Assembly (NCBI GenBank): GCA_903892515.1
Contig: CAITIS010000098.1
Span: 62,001 to 126,000, forward strand
Source: an uncultured Planctomycetota bacterium
Lineage (GTDB): Bacteria; Planctomycetota; Phycisphaerae; SM23-33
Reading direction: 5' to 3'
Length of the DNA stretch: 64,000 nucleotides
In this document: positions 17,794 to 24,332 of the stretch, one piece after another
Layout of the letters: the number at the start of each line of letters is the position of its first letter
Position numbering within the stretch: position 1 is the stretch's first letter
Program-made: the position numbers and the translations under genes
The notes under the pieces: generated by a model
What the model was told of the DNA's origin: nothing
The model's input: the letters and a program-made list of their open reading frames with translations, nothing else
Databases searched by the model: none

Positions 17794-18549
17794 TTACTTG
17801 TTGTTCTTGCGCCGCAGGGCCGCCAGGCCGCCGATGACCAGCAGGCTCAGCGTGGCCGGCTCGGGGGCCGAGTAATTGACCGTATATGGATCGTCCGTCC
17901 CGTAGTTCTTGCAATCCAGGATGAGGCAACTCATTCCATAAATCTCACCTCTGGCGCCAAAAGCAGCGGCCGTTTGCGTGCCGACCAAGCTGCCATCTAC
18001 GGAGTAGCTCATGATTTGCGTCGTCTGGTCGAACTGGAAGGTGAGGGTGTGCCACTGGTCAGTGCCGATGGAGGAAGCCACCAGCTGCCACCCAGCAGTG
18101 TCATTGTAGTTGTAGAAGCCGGCACCAGCAGTTGCGCTGGTTCCGCTGATGTATGCCAGGATCGAACTATTATTGCCGTCGTAGGTACTGTTGGTGGCCA
18201 GATCATTGCACGTGAACCACACGCCGGCGTTGACATTCTGTTGAGTCCAGGACGCCGGCACGTACATGCCGACGGTATACGTCTGGACTGTCGGGCTGCT
18301 CCAGCTCAGGCTTGCGCCCATCCCCTGGTAACAGTAGAACGTTCCTGTGGGCCCACTGCCGTAGCCTTCCTGATAGACGTCAACGCCCTGAAACGTCGTC
18401 GGGCCGTAAGTGCCCGGGGCTGTTCGGTCTACCGTCAGCGTCATGTTAGGGTCGAAGTTCTGCGATTCGGCCTTGGCCGACGCGGTGACGACCAGAATCA
18501 GACTCGCCGCCGCGATGAAACAAACCATTGCTGCTAGTGAACGCTTCAT
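17794..18549 (-). CDS. PEP-CTERM sorted protein 3 of tandem cluster
   Basis: 251 residues from the ATG at 18549 with AAAGGAG upstream. Signal peptide MKRSLAAMVCFIAAASLILV. The mature domain (DQWHTLTFQFDQTTQIMSYS, VDGSLVGT) has the look of a concanavalin/LamG-type lectin-like jelly roll, in which W-H-T-L-T-F and Y-S-V-D-G are common strand motifs; this is inferred from pattern only. The tail is PEPATLSLLVIGGLAALRRK with NNK. Probably an exported sugar- or matrix-binding protein. Confidence 0.85.
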   Translation of the reverse strand: MKRSLAAMVCFIAAASLILVVTASAKAESQNFDPNMTLTVDRTAPGTYGPTTFQGVDVYQEGYGSGPTGTFYCYQGMGASLSWSSPTVQTYTVGMYVPASWTQQNVNAGVWFTCNDLATNSTYDGNNSSILAYISGTSATAGAGFYNYNDTAGWQLVASSIGTDQWHTLTFQFDQTTQIMSYSVDGSLVGTQTAAAFGARGEIYGMSCLILDCKNYGTDDPYTVNYSAPEPATLSLLVIGGLAALRRKNNK

Positions 18550-18734
18550 TTAGAGGCTCCTTTGCCGGCTCTATGGCCGGCTGTCTGTGAAACTACTATG
18601 AACATTTCGCCTGGCCCCTCAGCCAGGTCCCTCGGCCCTCATCGAAGCTGCGCGAAAATCCCTGGCCCCCTTGGCCGACGGTCGGATGAGGGTCCGCACC
18701 GCCGCGCCAAGGGAGCCTCGCTGGGAGGTTAAGC
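18550..18734 (-). repeat. Conserved intergenic module, copy C, with compensatory stem change
   Basis: As copies A and B, but the big stem reads GGCCCCCTTGGC/GCCAAGGGAGCC: one T-A pair has become C-G on both sides, which supports a base-paired RNA, although another position is now mismatched. Leader hairpin GCCGGC-TCTAT-GGCCGGC is longer here. Confidence 0.7.
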
Positions 18735-19547
18735 TTACTTGTTCCGACGCCGCAGGGCCGCCAGGCCGCCGAGAACCAGCAGGCTCAGCGTGGCCGGCTC
18801 GGGGACGGGCCCGGCGACGAGGTTGTCGATGGCGATCACGTCACCGGCGAAACCATTCTGCCAGACCGAGAGCCACACGTAGCCGTTGCCGCACAGGTCG
18901 CTGTTGAGAAAGGGGCCGCCGGGAGAATTCGCCTGCAGGGTGGTCGTGCCCAATAGCGACTTGGCACTGTCATAAACGCTCAGGTCCGTCTCGACCAGCT
19001 CATTGGCGTTGGTGCCCTGGCGAAAGACCATGTCGAACGTGTACCAGCCCGATTCGGTGATCGTAGCGAGTTGGTCGCTCTGGCCAGTGGCCGAGATATT
19101 CACGATGCCGGTGCCCGGAACGGACACCTGGAAGTTCTGCTCAGCCCCGTAGTTGTTGGGGTCGGCATGATACGGTGCCATGTCGATCCAGAACGCGGGC
19201 GTGCCGCCCAAGTAGCCAGGGGCCCACGCTGTGTTGATATACACGTCGATAGACTGGTGGAACGGCCCCGAATATACGCTGTCCTTGCCGCCGTAAAAGG
19301 AATAGCCGCCCATTCCACACCCATAGCCGTACTCATCCGGCTTGTTCTGCACTTCCGCATAGAAATCGCCAGAACTGGCGTTTAAGTGGAGCGCCCCACC
19401 GCCGGAAGCGACCTGGGTGATCCCCTGGTAGGCGGTGAACCCGCTCACGTCCGACTCAAATCCCTGCGAATAGCCCGACACGGCCCAGGCATTAGAGGCC
19501 AGAAGTACGACACACAGAGTCGAAAAGACAATTCTGCCACCAAGCAT
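18735..19547 (-). CDS. PEP-CTERM sorted protein 4 of tandem cluster
   Basis: 270 residues; ATG at 19547. Signal peptide MLGGRIVFSTLCVVLLASNA. Mature part (YSQGFESDVSGFTAYQG, SGWYTFDMVFRQGTNANELV, YVWLSVWQNGFAGDVIAIDN) resembles a lectin-like jelly roll of the type often preceding PEP-CTERM tails. The tail is PVPEPATLSLLVLGGLAALR followed by RRNK. It is first in the transcriptional order of the cluster, 350 bases downstream of the sigma-54 driven small-gene operon in the same orientation. Confidence 0.85.
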   Translation of the reverse strand: MLGGRIVFSTLCVVLLASNAWAVSGYSQGFESDVSGFTAYQGITQVASGGGALHLNASSGDFYAEVQNKPDEYGYGCGMGGYSFYGGKDSVYSGPFHQSIDVYINTAWAPGYLGGTPAFWIDMAPYHADPNNYGAEQNFQVSVPGTGIVNISATGQSDQLATITESGWYTFDMVFRQGTNANELVETDLSVYDSAKSLLGTTTLQANSPGGPFLNSDLCGNGYVWLSVWQNGFAGDVIAIDNLVAGPVPEPATLSLLVLGGLAALRRRNK

Positions 19548-19631
19548 TTGAGGCTCCTTTGCCGGCTCTATGGCCGGCTGTCTGTGAAACTACTATGAAC
19601 ATTTCGCCTGGCCCCTCAGCCAGGTCCCTCG
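19548..19631 (-). repeat. Conserved intergenic module, 5' leader half only
   Basis: Contains the leader part of the module (CCTGGCTGAGGGG-CCAGG, GCGAAATGTTCATAG, GCCGGC hairpin, AAAGGAG) before gene 4 but not the terminator stem, consistent with gene 4 being the upstream end of the tandem array. Confidence 0.7.
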
Positions 19632-19899
19632 TAAAGCTCTGGCCCGGGTTGCGCCCGCAGCGTTCGGCCATCCCTCCGGAGGCCGACCGCCCACGGGCGT
19701 CGCCGGTGCCGTCTTGCCACCCCAGCACGACCGGGGAGGCGGTGAAACTCGAGGCTTCCATGCCAATGCACACACACATATTGCATCTATCAAACTCGCA
19801 GCTTGGCAGCATCGGGATGGCCGTCGGTGCCGCTTGCTTTAACGGCCTGGCCGACTTATGCACCGCCCGTACTGCCGTCTGCGTGGAAAAAGAAAAGCG
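19632..19899. other. Region between small-gene operon and PEP-CTERM cluster
   Basis: No supported gene. A minus-strand frame of 123 codons lacks a clear ribosome site. GC-rich palindromes (GGCCTCCGGAGG) are present but no T-run terminator, so read-through from the upstream operon into the PEP-CTERM cluster is conceivable. Confidence 0.4.
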
Positions 19900-20076
19900 T
19901 TACGCCGCCAGGCGGGTCACAAGACGCATCGCGTGGTTCCGGCCGGCCCACAGGTCCTCCAGTCTCAGCCGGATTGCCGCCGGAAGAACCTCGATCGTGC
20001 TGGAAGACCTCTTGGCTCGGACCGAGCTCGCCAAACGAATCGAACGGGCCGGCCTGTTGTGGACCGTAATAGTCAT
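19900..20076 (-). CDS. Small protein 4 of sigma-54 operon, ends in -RLAA
   Basis: 58 residues. The start is the ATG at 20076 because a strong GAGGAGG lies 9 bases upstream; the frame continues farther but without another site. The protein is basic (MTITVHNRPARSIRLASSVR ... RLRLEDLWAGRNHAMRLVT) and ends in RLAA, the same last three residues as the SsrA degradation tag. No family recognised. Last gene of four in one orientation, 92 bases after its neighbour. Confidence 0.6.
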   Translation of the reverse strand: MTITVHNRPARSIRLASSVRAKRSSSTIEVLPAAIRLRLEDLWAGRNHAMRLVTRLAA

Positions 20077-20168
20077 GTCTGAAACCTCCTCGCCTTTGCG
20101 AAAGTCGTACTGCATCTATGTTTGTCGCTGCCGGACGCCTCGCCGGCAGATTGATTGCACTGCGAACG

Positions 20169-20363
20169 CTACGCTGCCTGGCTGAGATTCCCCGTTGACG
20201 CAGGGTGCTGTGTGGCCTCGACCACCGGTACATTGGGGTACCACAAGCTCAGACGTGCGCGGCGGTTCAGTTCGGCACCAATGGTGGCCTTGAGATCCTG
20301 GCCATGCAGAATCCTTAGCAGCAGAAGTTCCTGGCCCGTCAGACTCTTGATGATTTCGCTCAC
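20169..20363 (-). CDS. Small protein 3 of sigma-54 operon, ends in -SQAA
   Basis: 64 residues from a GTG at 20363 with GGGAG 8 bases upstream. The N-terminal half (MSEIIKSLTGQELLLLRILH) is an amphipathic helix; then come KATIGAELNRRARLSLWYPN and a tail ending NLSQAA. No known domain. Short, separately started frames with good ribosome sites in a row argue that it is a real gene. Could be a small regulator or an adaptor for one; that is speculation. Confidence 0.6.
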   Translation of the reverse strand: MSEIIKSLTGQELLLLRILHGQDLKATIGAELNRRARLSLWYPNVPVVEATQHPASTGNLSQAA

Positions 20364-20423
20364 GTTTGTTCTCCCGTTTTCCCGTGGTATGGAATCGGCC
20401 GGGCACGCTGCCCGACACTGTGC

Positions 20424-20618
20424 CTATGCCGCTAACTTCAGACGCGGGGCCAGCCGCTTGCCGCGAGCCTCATCCGCCATGTACTGGCTGTACATGTACC
20501 CCTTGGTTCGGCGGCGACGGTCGACTCGGCACGTCCATTCGCCATCGACGGCTTCGATCAGTTCGGCCAGCTCGGATTCTGTCATGCTCCTGAGTCGATG
20601 TTGCAGCGTGCGGTTCAT
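20424..20618 (-). CDS. Small protein 2 of sigma-54 operon, ends in -KLAA
   Basis: 64 residues from the ATG at 20618, with GGAAAGGGAA upstream. Sequence starts MNRTLQHRLRSMTESELAEL, then IEAVDGEWTCRVDRRRRTKG, YMYSQYMADEARGKRLAPR and LKLAA. Acidic helix first, strongly basic centre. No family recognised. The LAA end, shared with protein 4, would be read by ClpXP in most bacteria if exposed. Confidence 0.65.
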   Translation of the reverse strand: MNRTLQHRLRSMTESELAELIEAVDGEWTCRVDRRRRTKGYMYSQYMADEARGKRLAPRLKLAA

Positions 20619-20648
20619 CGGATTCCCTTTCCTTGACTCACGCCCGGG

Positions 20649-21083
20649 TCACCGGGCTGACCTGACCTTCAGCAGGCACGGCTGGGGCTCATTCCAGCAA
20701 CTGGCGTGCCTGGCGGTTACTGGTTCCAGCATGGCGTCCCATTCGGCCGCTGCCATCGGGCCCAAGGCCAGGGCGACGCCACGCGTGCGGGCAAAGATCT
20801 CCAGCGAGGCATCCGTCCGCTCGATGTACAGCAGGATGTCGTTGGGCTCGACGTGGTCGATGGCCAGCTCCAGCACGTCACCCGCCAAGGTGGGCCTGGC
20901 CGTGCCGTCGATAACGACTCGGGCCGCCCGCCCACACGCCTCCGTCACGGCCTGCCGCTCGCCGGACTGGATCACGTTGAGGCTGAACTCGGCATGTTCC
21001 TGAACCCATTGGGCGACCTGCGTCAGGAGTGAGTCCCCGGGCAGGAATACTGCAATATCGGTTTTGGTCCCGTACATAAACAC
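20649..21083 (-). CDS. Protein 1 of sigma-54 operon, unknown alpha/beta protein
   Basis: 144 residues if started at the GTG at 21083, five bases from AAGGAT; an ATG two codons on (21077) is equally possible. The pattern of strands and helices (TDIAVFLPGDSLLTQVAQWV, RAARVVIDGTARPTLAGDVL, NDILLYIERTDASLEIFART) suggests a small alpha/beta fold, loosely like a receiver or STAS domain, but I do not recognise a family and no phospho-acceptor can be assigned. It is first after the sigma-54 promoter at 21177-21191, with a leader of ~80 bases. Confidence 0.65.
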   Translation of the reverse strand: MFMYGTKTDIAVFLPGDSLLTQVAQWVQEHAEFSLNVIQSGERQAVTEACGRAARVVIDGTARPTLAGDVLELAIDHVEPNDILLYIERTDASLEIFARTRGVALALGPMAAAEWDAMLEPVTARHASCWNEPQPCLLKVRSAR

Positions 21084-21176
21084 GTATCCTTACGTAGTGC
21101 GTGACCGCTGGCCACGCTGCACACTTTTCGCTTACAGCCGCCCGATGCTTCTTGCGACGCTTCTGCCTGCTTCACA

Positions 21177-21191
21177 GCAAGCGCCGTGCCA
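21177..21191 (-). promoter_or_regulatory. Sigma-54 promoter of the small-gene operon
   Basis: Minus strand TGGCACGGCGCTTGC: matches TGGCACG-N4-TTGC exactly. Start point expected near 21165. A GGCATCACGC about 98 bases upstream resembles the upstream sites of the sRNA units. Confidence 0.8.
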
Positions 21192-21313
21192 GCACAAATA
21201 TGGTGCCGGATGATGTGGCTTCCGTCGCTTGAGCCCGGCAAAACGATCTATGCCGGCAAGCGACGACGCGACGCGTCTCCCCCAGGCGGCATCACGCAGT
21301 GACGTGTCAGCGC

Positions 21314-21400
21314 AAAAAAGCGGCGGCGGCCTCAAGAGTGGCCGCCGCCATTGCCAAGTGGGAAGAGAGGGTAGTCTTTCCTGGCATCCTTTGCTTCTGG
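21314..21400 (-). ncRNA. Predicted sigma-54 dependent small RNA, copy 1
   Basis: About 87 nt from the expected start point (12 bases after the promoter GC at 21412) to the last T of a terminator. Folding by eye: UGCCA pairs with UGGCA, closing an arm in which GGAAAGA and UCUUCC also pair, leaving CUACCCUC in the loop. Then comes the terminator stem GGCGGCGGCC-ACTCTTGA-GGCCGCCGCC and T6 (21319-21314). A 26-codon frame starting at ATG 21389 also fits, but no ribosome site precedes it and copy 3 has ACG in place of ATG. Two further copies lie upstream. Confidence 0.75.
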
Positions 21401-21411
21401 ATGGATGTAGA

Positions 21412-21426
21412 GCAATGGCCGTGCCA
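21412..21426 (-). promoter_or_regulatory. Sigma-54 promoter of sRNA copy 1
   Basis: Minus strand TGGCACGGCCATTGC, exact TGGCACG-N4-TTGC. Upstream motif copies at 21511 (GAGCATCTTACG) and 21531 (GTGCATCTTGCG), 85 and 105 bases before the -24 box. Confidence 0.85.
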
Positions 21427-21626
21427 GGACGAAAATGAGGAAGTTCCGCTCGCGTGCGCCTGAGTTGATGTCGATGCGAGCCGGCTGAACCTGGATTTCA
21501 TGCGTGCGCGGAGCATCTTACGCGCGCAAAGTGCATCTTGCGCCGAAAAAGAATACACATGCGGAGATGTGATGCGGCAGTGTGGTGTGGGGCAATAGAC
21601 AGGACGTTGGCGGTGGGTGTCAGCGC

Positions 21627-21710
21627 AAAAAAGCGGCGGCCTCAAGAGTGGCCGTCGCCATTGCCAAGTGGGGAGAGAGGGTAGTCTTTCCTGGCATCCT
21701 TCACTTCTGG
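21627..21710 (-). ncRNA. Predicted sigma-54 dependent small RNA, copy 2
   Basis: Same architecture as copy 1, ~84 nt. A three-base deletion and one change shorten the terminator stem (one A-C mismatch), but T6 (21632-21627) is intact. The loop arm differs by one base (CUCUCCCC in place of CUCUUCCC). Confidence 0.75.
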
Positions 21711-21721
21711 GGGGATGTAGA

Positions 21722-21736
21722 GCAAAGGCCGTGCCA
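21722..21736 (-). promoter_or_regulatory. Sigma-54 promoter of sRNA copy 2
   Basis: Minus strand TGGCACGGCCTTTGC, exact consensus. Upstream motif copies GAGCATCTTGCG (21821) and GTGTATCTTGCT (21841) at 85 and 105 bases. Confidence 0.85.
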
Positions 21737-21943
21737 AGACGAGACGAAGGGAGTTTCGCTCATGCGCCCGCGAATGGATGTCGATCCGAGCCGGCTGAGC
21801 CTGGATTTCATGCCCACGCGGAGCATCTTGCGCGCGTAAGGTGTATCTTGCTCGGCAGACCAAACGCATGTGCAAGAGCGAATGTGCAATCTGGTTTGGG
21901 GCAAGAGGCAGTGCGCCGGCGGTGGTGGGGGGCGGGGCAGCGC

Positions 21944-22030
21944 AAAAAAGCGGCGGCGGCCTCAAGAGTGGCCGCCGCCATTGCCAAGTGGGAAGAGAGG
22001 GTAGTCTTTCCTGGCGTCCTTTGCTTCTGG
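21944..22030 (-). ncRNA. Predicted sigma-54 dependent small RNA, copy 3
   Basis: ~87 nt, nearly identical to copy 1 over the loop arm, terminator stem and T6 (21949-21944). Differences include ACG in place of ATG, which removes the only start codon of the alternative small frame and supports a non-coding RNA. Confidence 0.75.
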
Positions 22031-22041
22031 GTGGACGTAGA

Positions 22042-22056
22042 GCAAAGGCCGTGCCA
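22042..22056 (-). promoter_or_regulatory. Sigma-54 promoter of sRNA copy 3
   Basis: Minus strand TGGCACGGCCTTTGC, exact consensus. Upstream motif copies near 22135 (GAGCATTCGGCG) and at 22156 (GTGCATCTTGCG), 79 and 100 bases away; the region between sRNA 3 and the activator gene also has a third partial copy (GAGCATCTGG, 22186). Confidence 0.85.
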
Positions 22057-22137
22057 GGACATGTATTTCCCATCGCGGTCCGTCTGTGCAGGCTGAAGCC
22101 GGGACTCTGAGGGAGCGATAGACGTTCTTGGGAAGAG

Positions 22138-22215
22138 CATTCGGCGAACGCCGAGGTGCATCTTGCGTGAGGCCCGGGGGCGTCTGAGCATCTGGCCGCT
22201 GCGTTCGCCGAATGC
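22138..22215. repeat. 15-bp perfect inverted repeat around activator sites
   Basis: GCATTCGGCGAACGC (22138-22152) and GCGTTCGCCGAATGC (22201-22215) are exact complements. Between them lie two copies of the upstream motif. Could form a loop-organising site or a cruciform. Confidence 0.6.
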
Positions 22216-22217
22216 AG

Positions 22218-22249
22218 GAAGGGCGACAAGCCGTTGCTGGTCGCCCTTC
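22218..22249 (-). terminator. Hairpin downstream of the sigma-54 activator gene
   Basis: Ten-base perfect stem GAAGGGCGAC/GTCGCCCTTC with a 12-base loop, 30 bases past the stop; no T-run follows. Confidence 0.5.
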
Positions 22250-22277
22250 GCATGCTGGGATGCCCAAGGGGGCATGG

Positions 22278-23225
22278 CTAGGCAAATTGGATGTCTCTGA
22301 GCTTGCGCCGGAGCGTGCAGCGGTGGATCTGCAGCAACTCGGCAGCAGCCTGCTGATTGTTGTCCGTCGCCAGCATTGCTCGCTTGATAGCCAGCCGCTC
22401 GGCTTGCTGCAGGCTCTGGACCTCGCCTGGCTGGCTCGTCTCACCGCGCAGGTCGCTTCCGAGAGACTTCACCAGCAATTCCGCCGGCAGCTTCGTGGCG
22501 TAAAGCCGCTCGATCCAGGCCGCCAGTTCGCGGACGTTGCCTGGCCAGCGGTGGTTCATCAGCCTGGAGCGAACATGCTCGCTCAGCACTATCTCATCAC
22601 GCTCATAGCGCGCGGCACAGAGAGAGTTGAAGTGTTCCAGCAGCAGGGGGATGTCCTCGGCCCGCTGCCGCAGGGGCGGCAACTCGATTGTGACCACGTT
22701 CAGCCGGTAGTACAGGTCCTCGCGGAAGCGGCCCCTGCGAACTTCCTCACGCAGGTCGCGATTGGTGGCGGCTATGAAACGGGTGTCCACCCTGACCGGC
22801 GCCGCCAGGCCCACGGGCATGACCTCGCCTTCCTGGAGAACGCGCAGCAGCTTGGGCTGCAGGTTCAGGGGGATCTCGCCGATCTCGTCCAGGAACAGGG
22901 TGCCGCTGTCGGCGGAACGGACCATGCCCAGCATGGTTTGTTCTGCCCCGGTGAATGCCCCGCGGACATGGCCAAAGAACTGGCTCTCGAAGACGGTTTC
23001 GTTGACACCGGCGCAGTTGACCGGAATGAACGGCTTGGCCGATCTCGGGCTGCTGGCGTGCAGCCGGCGTGCGACCAGTTCCTTGCCGGTTCCACTTTCG
23101 CCCTCGATCAGGACGCTGCAGTCAGATTCCGCGACCGCGTCCGTTAGCTGCATTACCTCAGTGATGGCCCGCGACGCCCCAATCCATTTGGGCGCAGCAG
23201 CCATCCCCTCACGTGTCCCTCTCAT
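22278..23225 (-). CDS. Sigma-54 dependent transcriptional activator without sensory domain
   Basis: 315 residues, ATG at 23225 preceded by AAGGAAGGGA. The protein is a bare AAA+ activator plus DNA-binding domain, like PspF. Walker A GESGTGKE (residues 42-49), the sigma-54-contacting GAFTGA loop (89-94), Walker B TLFLDEIGE (109-117), sensor ATNRDL and the FREDLYYRLN arginine-finger segment are all intact, so it should remodel sigma-54 polymerase. The last ~40 residues are a Fis-type helix-turn-helix (NNQQAAAELLQIHRCTLRRK). No receiver or ligand domain exists, so control must come from its own expression or from a partner protein. It lies next to four perfect sigma-54 promoters, its probable targets. 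A sigma-70-type promoter with a ~210-base leader precedes it. Confidence 0.9.
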   Translation of the reverse strand: MRGTREGMAAAPKWIGASRAITEVMQLTDAVAESDCSVLIEGESGTGKELVARRLHASSPRSAKPFIPVNCAGVNETVFESQFFGHVRGAFTGAEQTMLGMVRSADSGTLFLDEIGEIPLNLQPKLLRVLQEGEVMPVGLAAPVRVDTRFIAATNRDLREEVRRGRFREDLYYRLNVVTIELPPLRQRAEDIPLLLEHFNSLCAARYERDEIVLSEHVRSRLMNHRWPGNVRELAAWIERLYATKLPAELLVKSLGSDLRGETSQPGEVQSLQQAERLAIKRAMLATDNNQQAAAELLQIHRCTLRRKLRDIQFA

Positions 23226-23364
23226 CGCTCAGATCCCTTCCTTTTCGGCAAACATCGCCTTGACACAGCAAGTCTGCATCACGTACCGCGGCGTAAAGGC
23301 CCTCACCTTTTCACCGGCACTGCGCAAGGGTAAACACCAAGCATGGCATAGAACGAGGAGAGAT

Positions 23365-23393
23365 GCCCCGTAGAAACCTTGCCCGAAACCCTC
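23365..23393 (-). promoter_or_regulatory. Conserved leader segment of activator mRNA
   Basis: The minus strand has GAGGGTTTCGGGCAAGGTTT then ACGGGGC; the PEP-CTERM gene leader at 24333-24363 has GAGGGTAGCGGGCAGGGTTT and ACGGGGC at the same distance (about 45 bases) from its -10 box. Possible shared RNA or operator element. Confidence 0.5.
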
Positions 23394-23437
23394 TCTTGGG
23401 AACCCTGTGGCCACAGCGACGCACACAGTCCGATACA

Positions 23438-23465
23438 TCTGTACCACAGAATCCAAAGTTGTCAA
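23438..23465 (-). promoter_or_regulatory. Sigma-70-type promoter of the activator gene
   Basis: Minus strand TTGACA, 16-base spacer ACTTTGGATTCTGTGG, then TACAGA with an extended TGG. The spacer is nearly the same as in the promoter at 24407-24434. Confidence 0.6.
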
Positions 23466-23560
23466 TACGTTTTTCAAGACATCTTCTTCAAACACTTGCG
23501 CCAGCCACGATTCGTCGCTCGGGTTCTCACGCCCGAGGGCGGGCCGCACGTTCGTGCAAG

Positions 23561-24193
23561 CTAGCTTCTTCGTCGCCGCAGCGCTGCCAGGCCGGCTATG
23601 GTCAGCAGGCTCAGCGTGGCCGGCTCGGGGACCGGTCCCACCACAGATCCGGTGCCCACCGAACCGTCAATGATGTTGCCGGTAATCGTCTCGGGCGGCA
23701 AGACGCTCAGGATGCACAGCACCTGGCCCCATTGGCCGGGGGGAATGCTCGCATCGCCCGTAAGATCGTAGTCGATGGAGACCAGCGGACCGCCGGTGAT
23801 CGGCAGGATATAGGCCTGCGGTTGCGGGGCGGTGCCACCGGCCAGAAAGCCAGTCGGCGCGGAACTGGTGAGCGCACCCATGACGGTGCTGTCCGAAGAG
23901 CCGGCGAAGGGCCACAGGGTCAGCTTCTCGATCGGGCTGCTGCCGGGGCTACCGGCGTTCAGTACCTGATACAGGTACGCGTAGTGGCCTTGGCCGTCGG
24001 TCAAGGCTTGGCTGTACACGATACCTTCCAGAGTGCCGCCACTCATGCTGGTGGCCAAGAGCGATGTGGCCGGCGCATACGATCCGTCCAAGGACACATC
24101 CTGGAGCGTGACCTGCCCGCCCCACGCCAAGGAACCGGACAACACGATTAACAACGCCAGTGAAACCCCGAATGCACGATGTGCGCAAACCAT
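23561..24193 (-). CDS. PEP-CTERM sorted protein, predicted sRNA target
   Basis: 210 residues. The ATG at 24193 is chosen because GAGAGAGGGAAG precedes it and a signal peptide follows (MVCAHRAFGVSLALLIVLSG). The mature domain is beta-rich without known fold (SGGTLEGIVYSQALTDGQGH, YAYLYQVLNAGSPGSSPIEK); the tail is PVPEPATLSLLTIAGLAALR with RRRS. It lies upstream of the sigma-54 activator in the same orientation and has its own promoter with a ~205-base leader that resembles the activator's. The ribosome-binding site and the 14 bases before it are complementary to the loop of the three small RNAs, which predicts translational repression. Confidence 0.85.
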   Translation of the reverse strand: MVCAHRAFGVSLALLIVLSGSLAWGGQVTLQDVSLDGSYAPATSLLATSMSGGTLEGIVYSQALTDGQGHYAYLYQVLNAGSPGSSPIEKLTLWPFAGSSDSTVMGALTSSAPTGFLAGGTAPQPQAYILPITGGPLVSIDYDLTGDASIPPGQWGQVLCILSVLPPETITGNIIDGSVGTGSVVGPVPEPATLSLLTIAGLAALRRRRS

Positions 24194-24196
24194 CTT

Positions 24197-24217
24197 CCCT
24201 CTCTCTTTCCACTTGGC
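24197..24217 (-). promoter_or_regulatory. Predicted sRNA-binding site over the ribosome-binding site
   Basis: The mRNA reads GCCAAGUGG-A-AA-GA-GAGAGGG here. The sRNA reads CCCUCUC-UU-C-CCACUUGGC, giving 18 pairs with one mismatch and a two-base bulge. Confidence 0.55.
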
Positions 24218-24332
24218 TCTCAGTGCCTGCTGCGACCAGTGCCGAACTGGACGCGCAGTAGCACAACTGCTACCTATCTCTGCCAACCCAATCCAACCGA
24301 GGAAAATCGCCAGACATGGCTGGGGAAAAAAC

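Noticed and set aside
16764-18734. c-di-GMP (GEMM) riboswitch in the PEP-CTERM leaders
   Set aside because: Short purine-rich matches only; the conserved core and tetraloop receptor are not found.
16764-19631. Sigma-54 promoter in the PEP-CTERM leader (CTGGCTGAGGGGCCAGGC)
   Set aside because: The GG and GC elements are two bases too far apart and the sequence forms a hairpin instead.
21303-22060. CRISPR array or phage repeat as an explanation of the ~310-bp units
   Set aside because: Only three long units, divergent between promoters and terminators, with no spacer logic and no cas genes.
21307-22275. Long minus-strand and plus-strand reading frames across the three sRNA units (for example MPGKTTLSS... 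in each unit)
   Set aside because: The frames repeat only because the DNA repeats. No ribosome site sits before the ATG of the 26-codon version, copy 3 has ACG in place of the ATG, and promoter plus terminator explain the conservation. A small peptide is not fully excluded.
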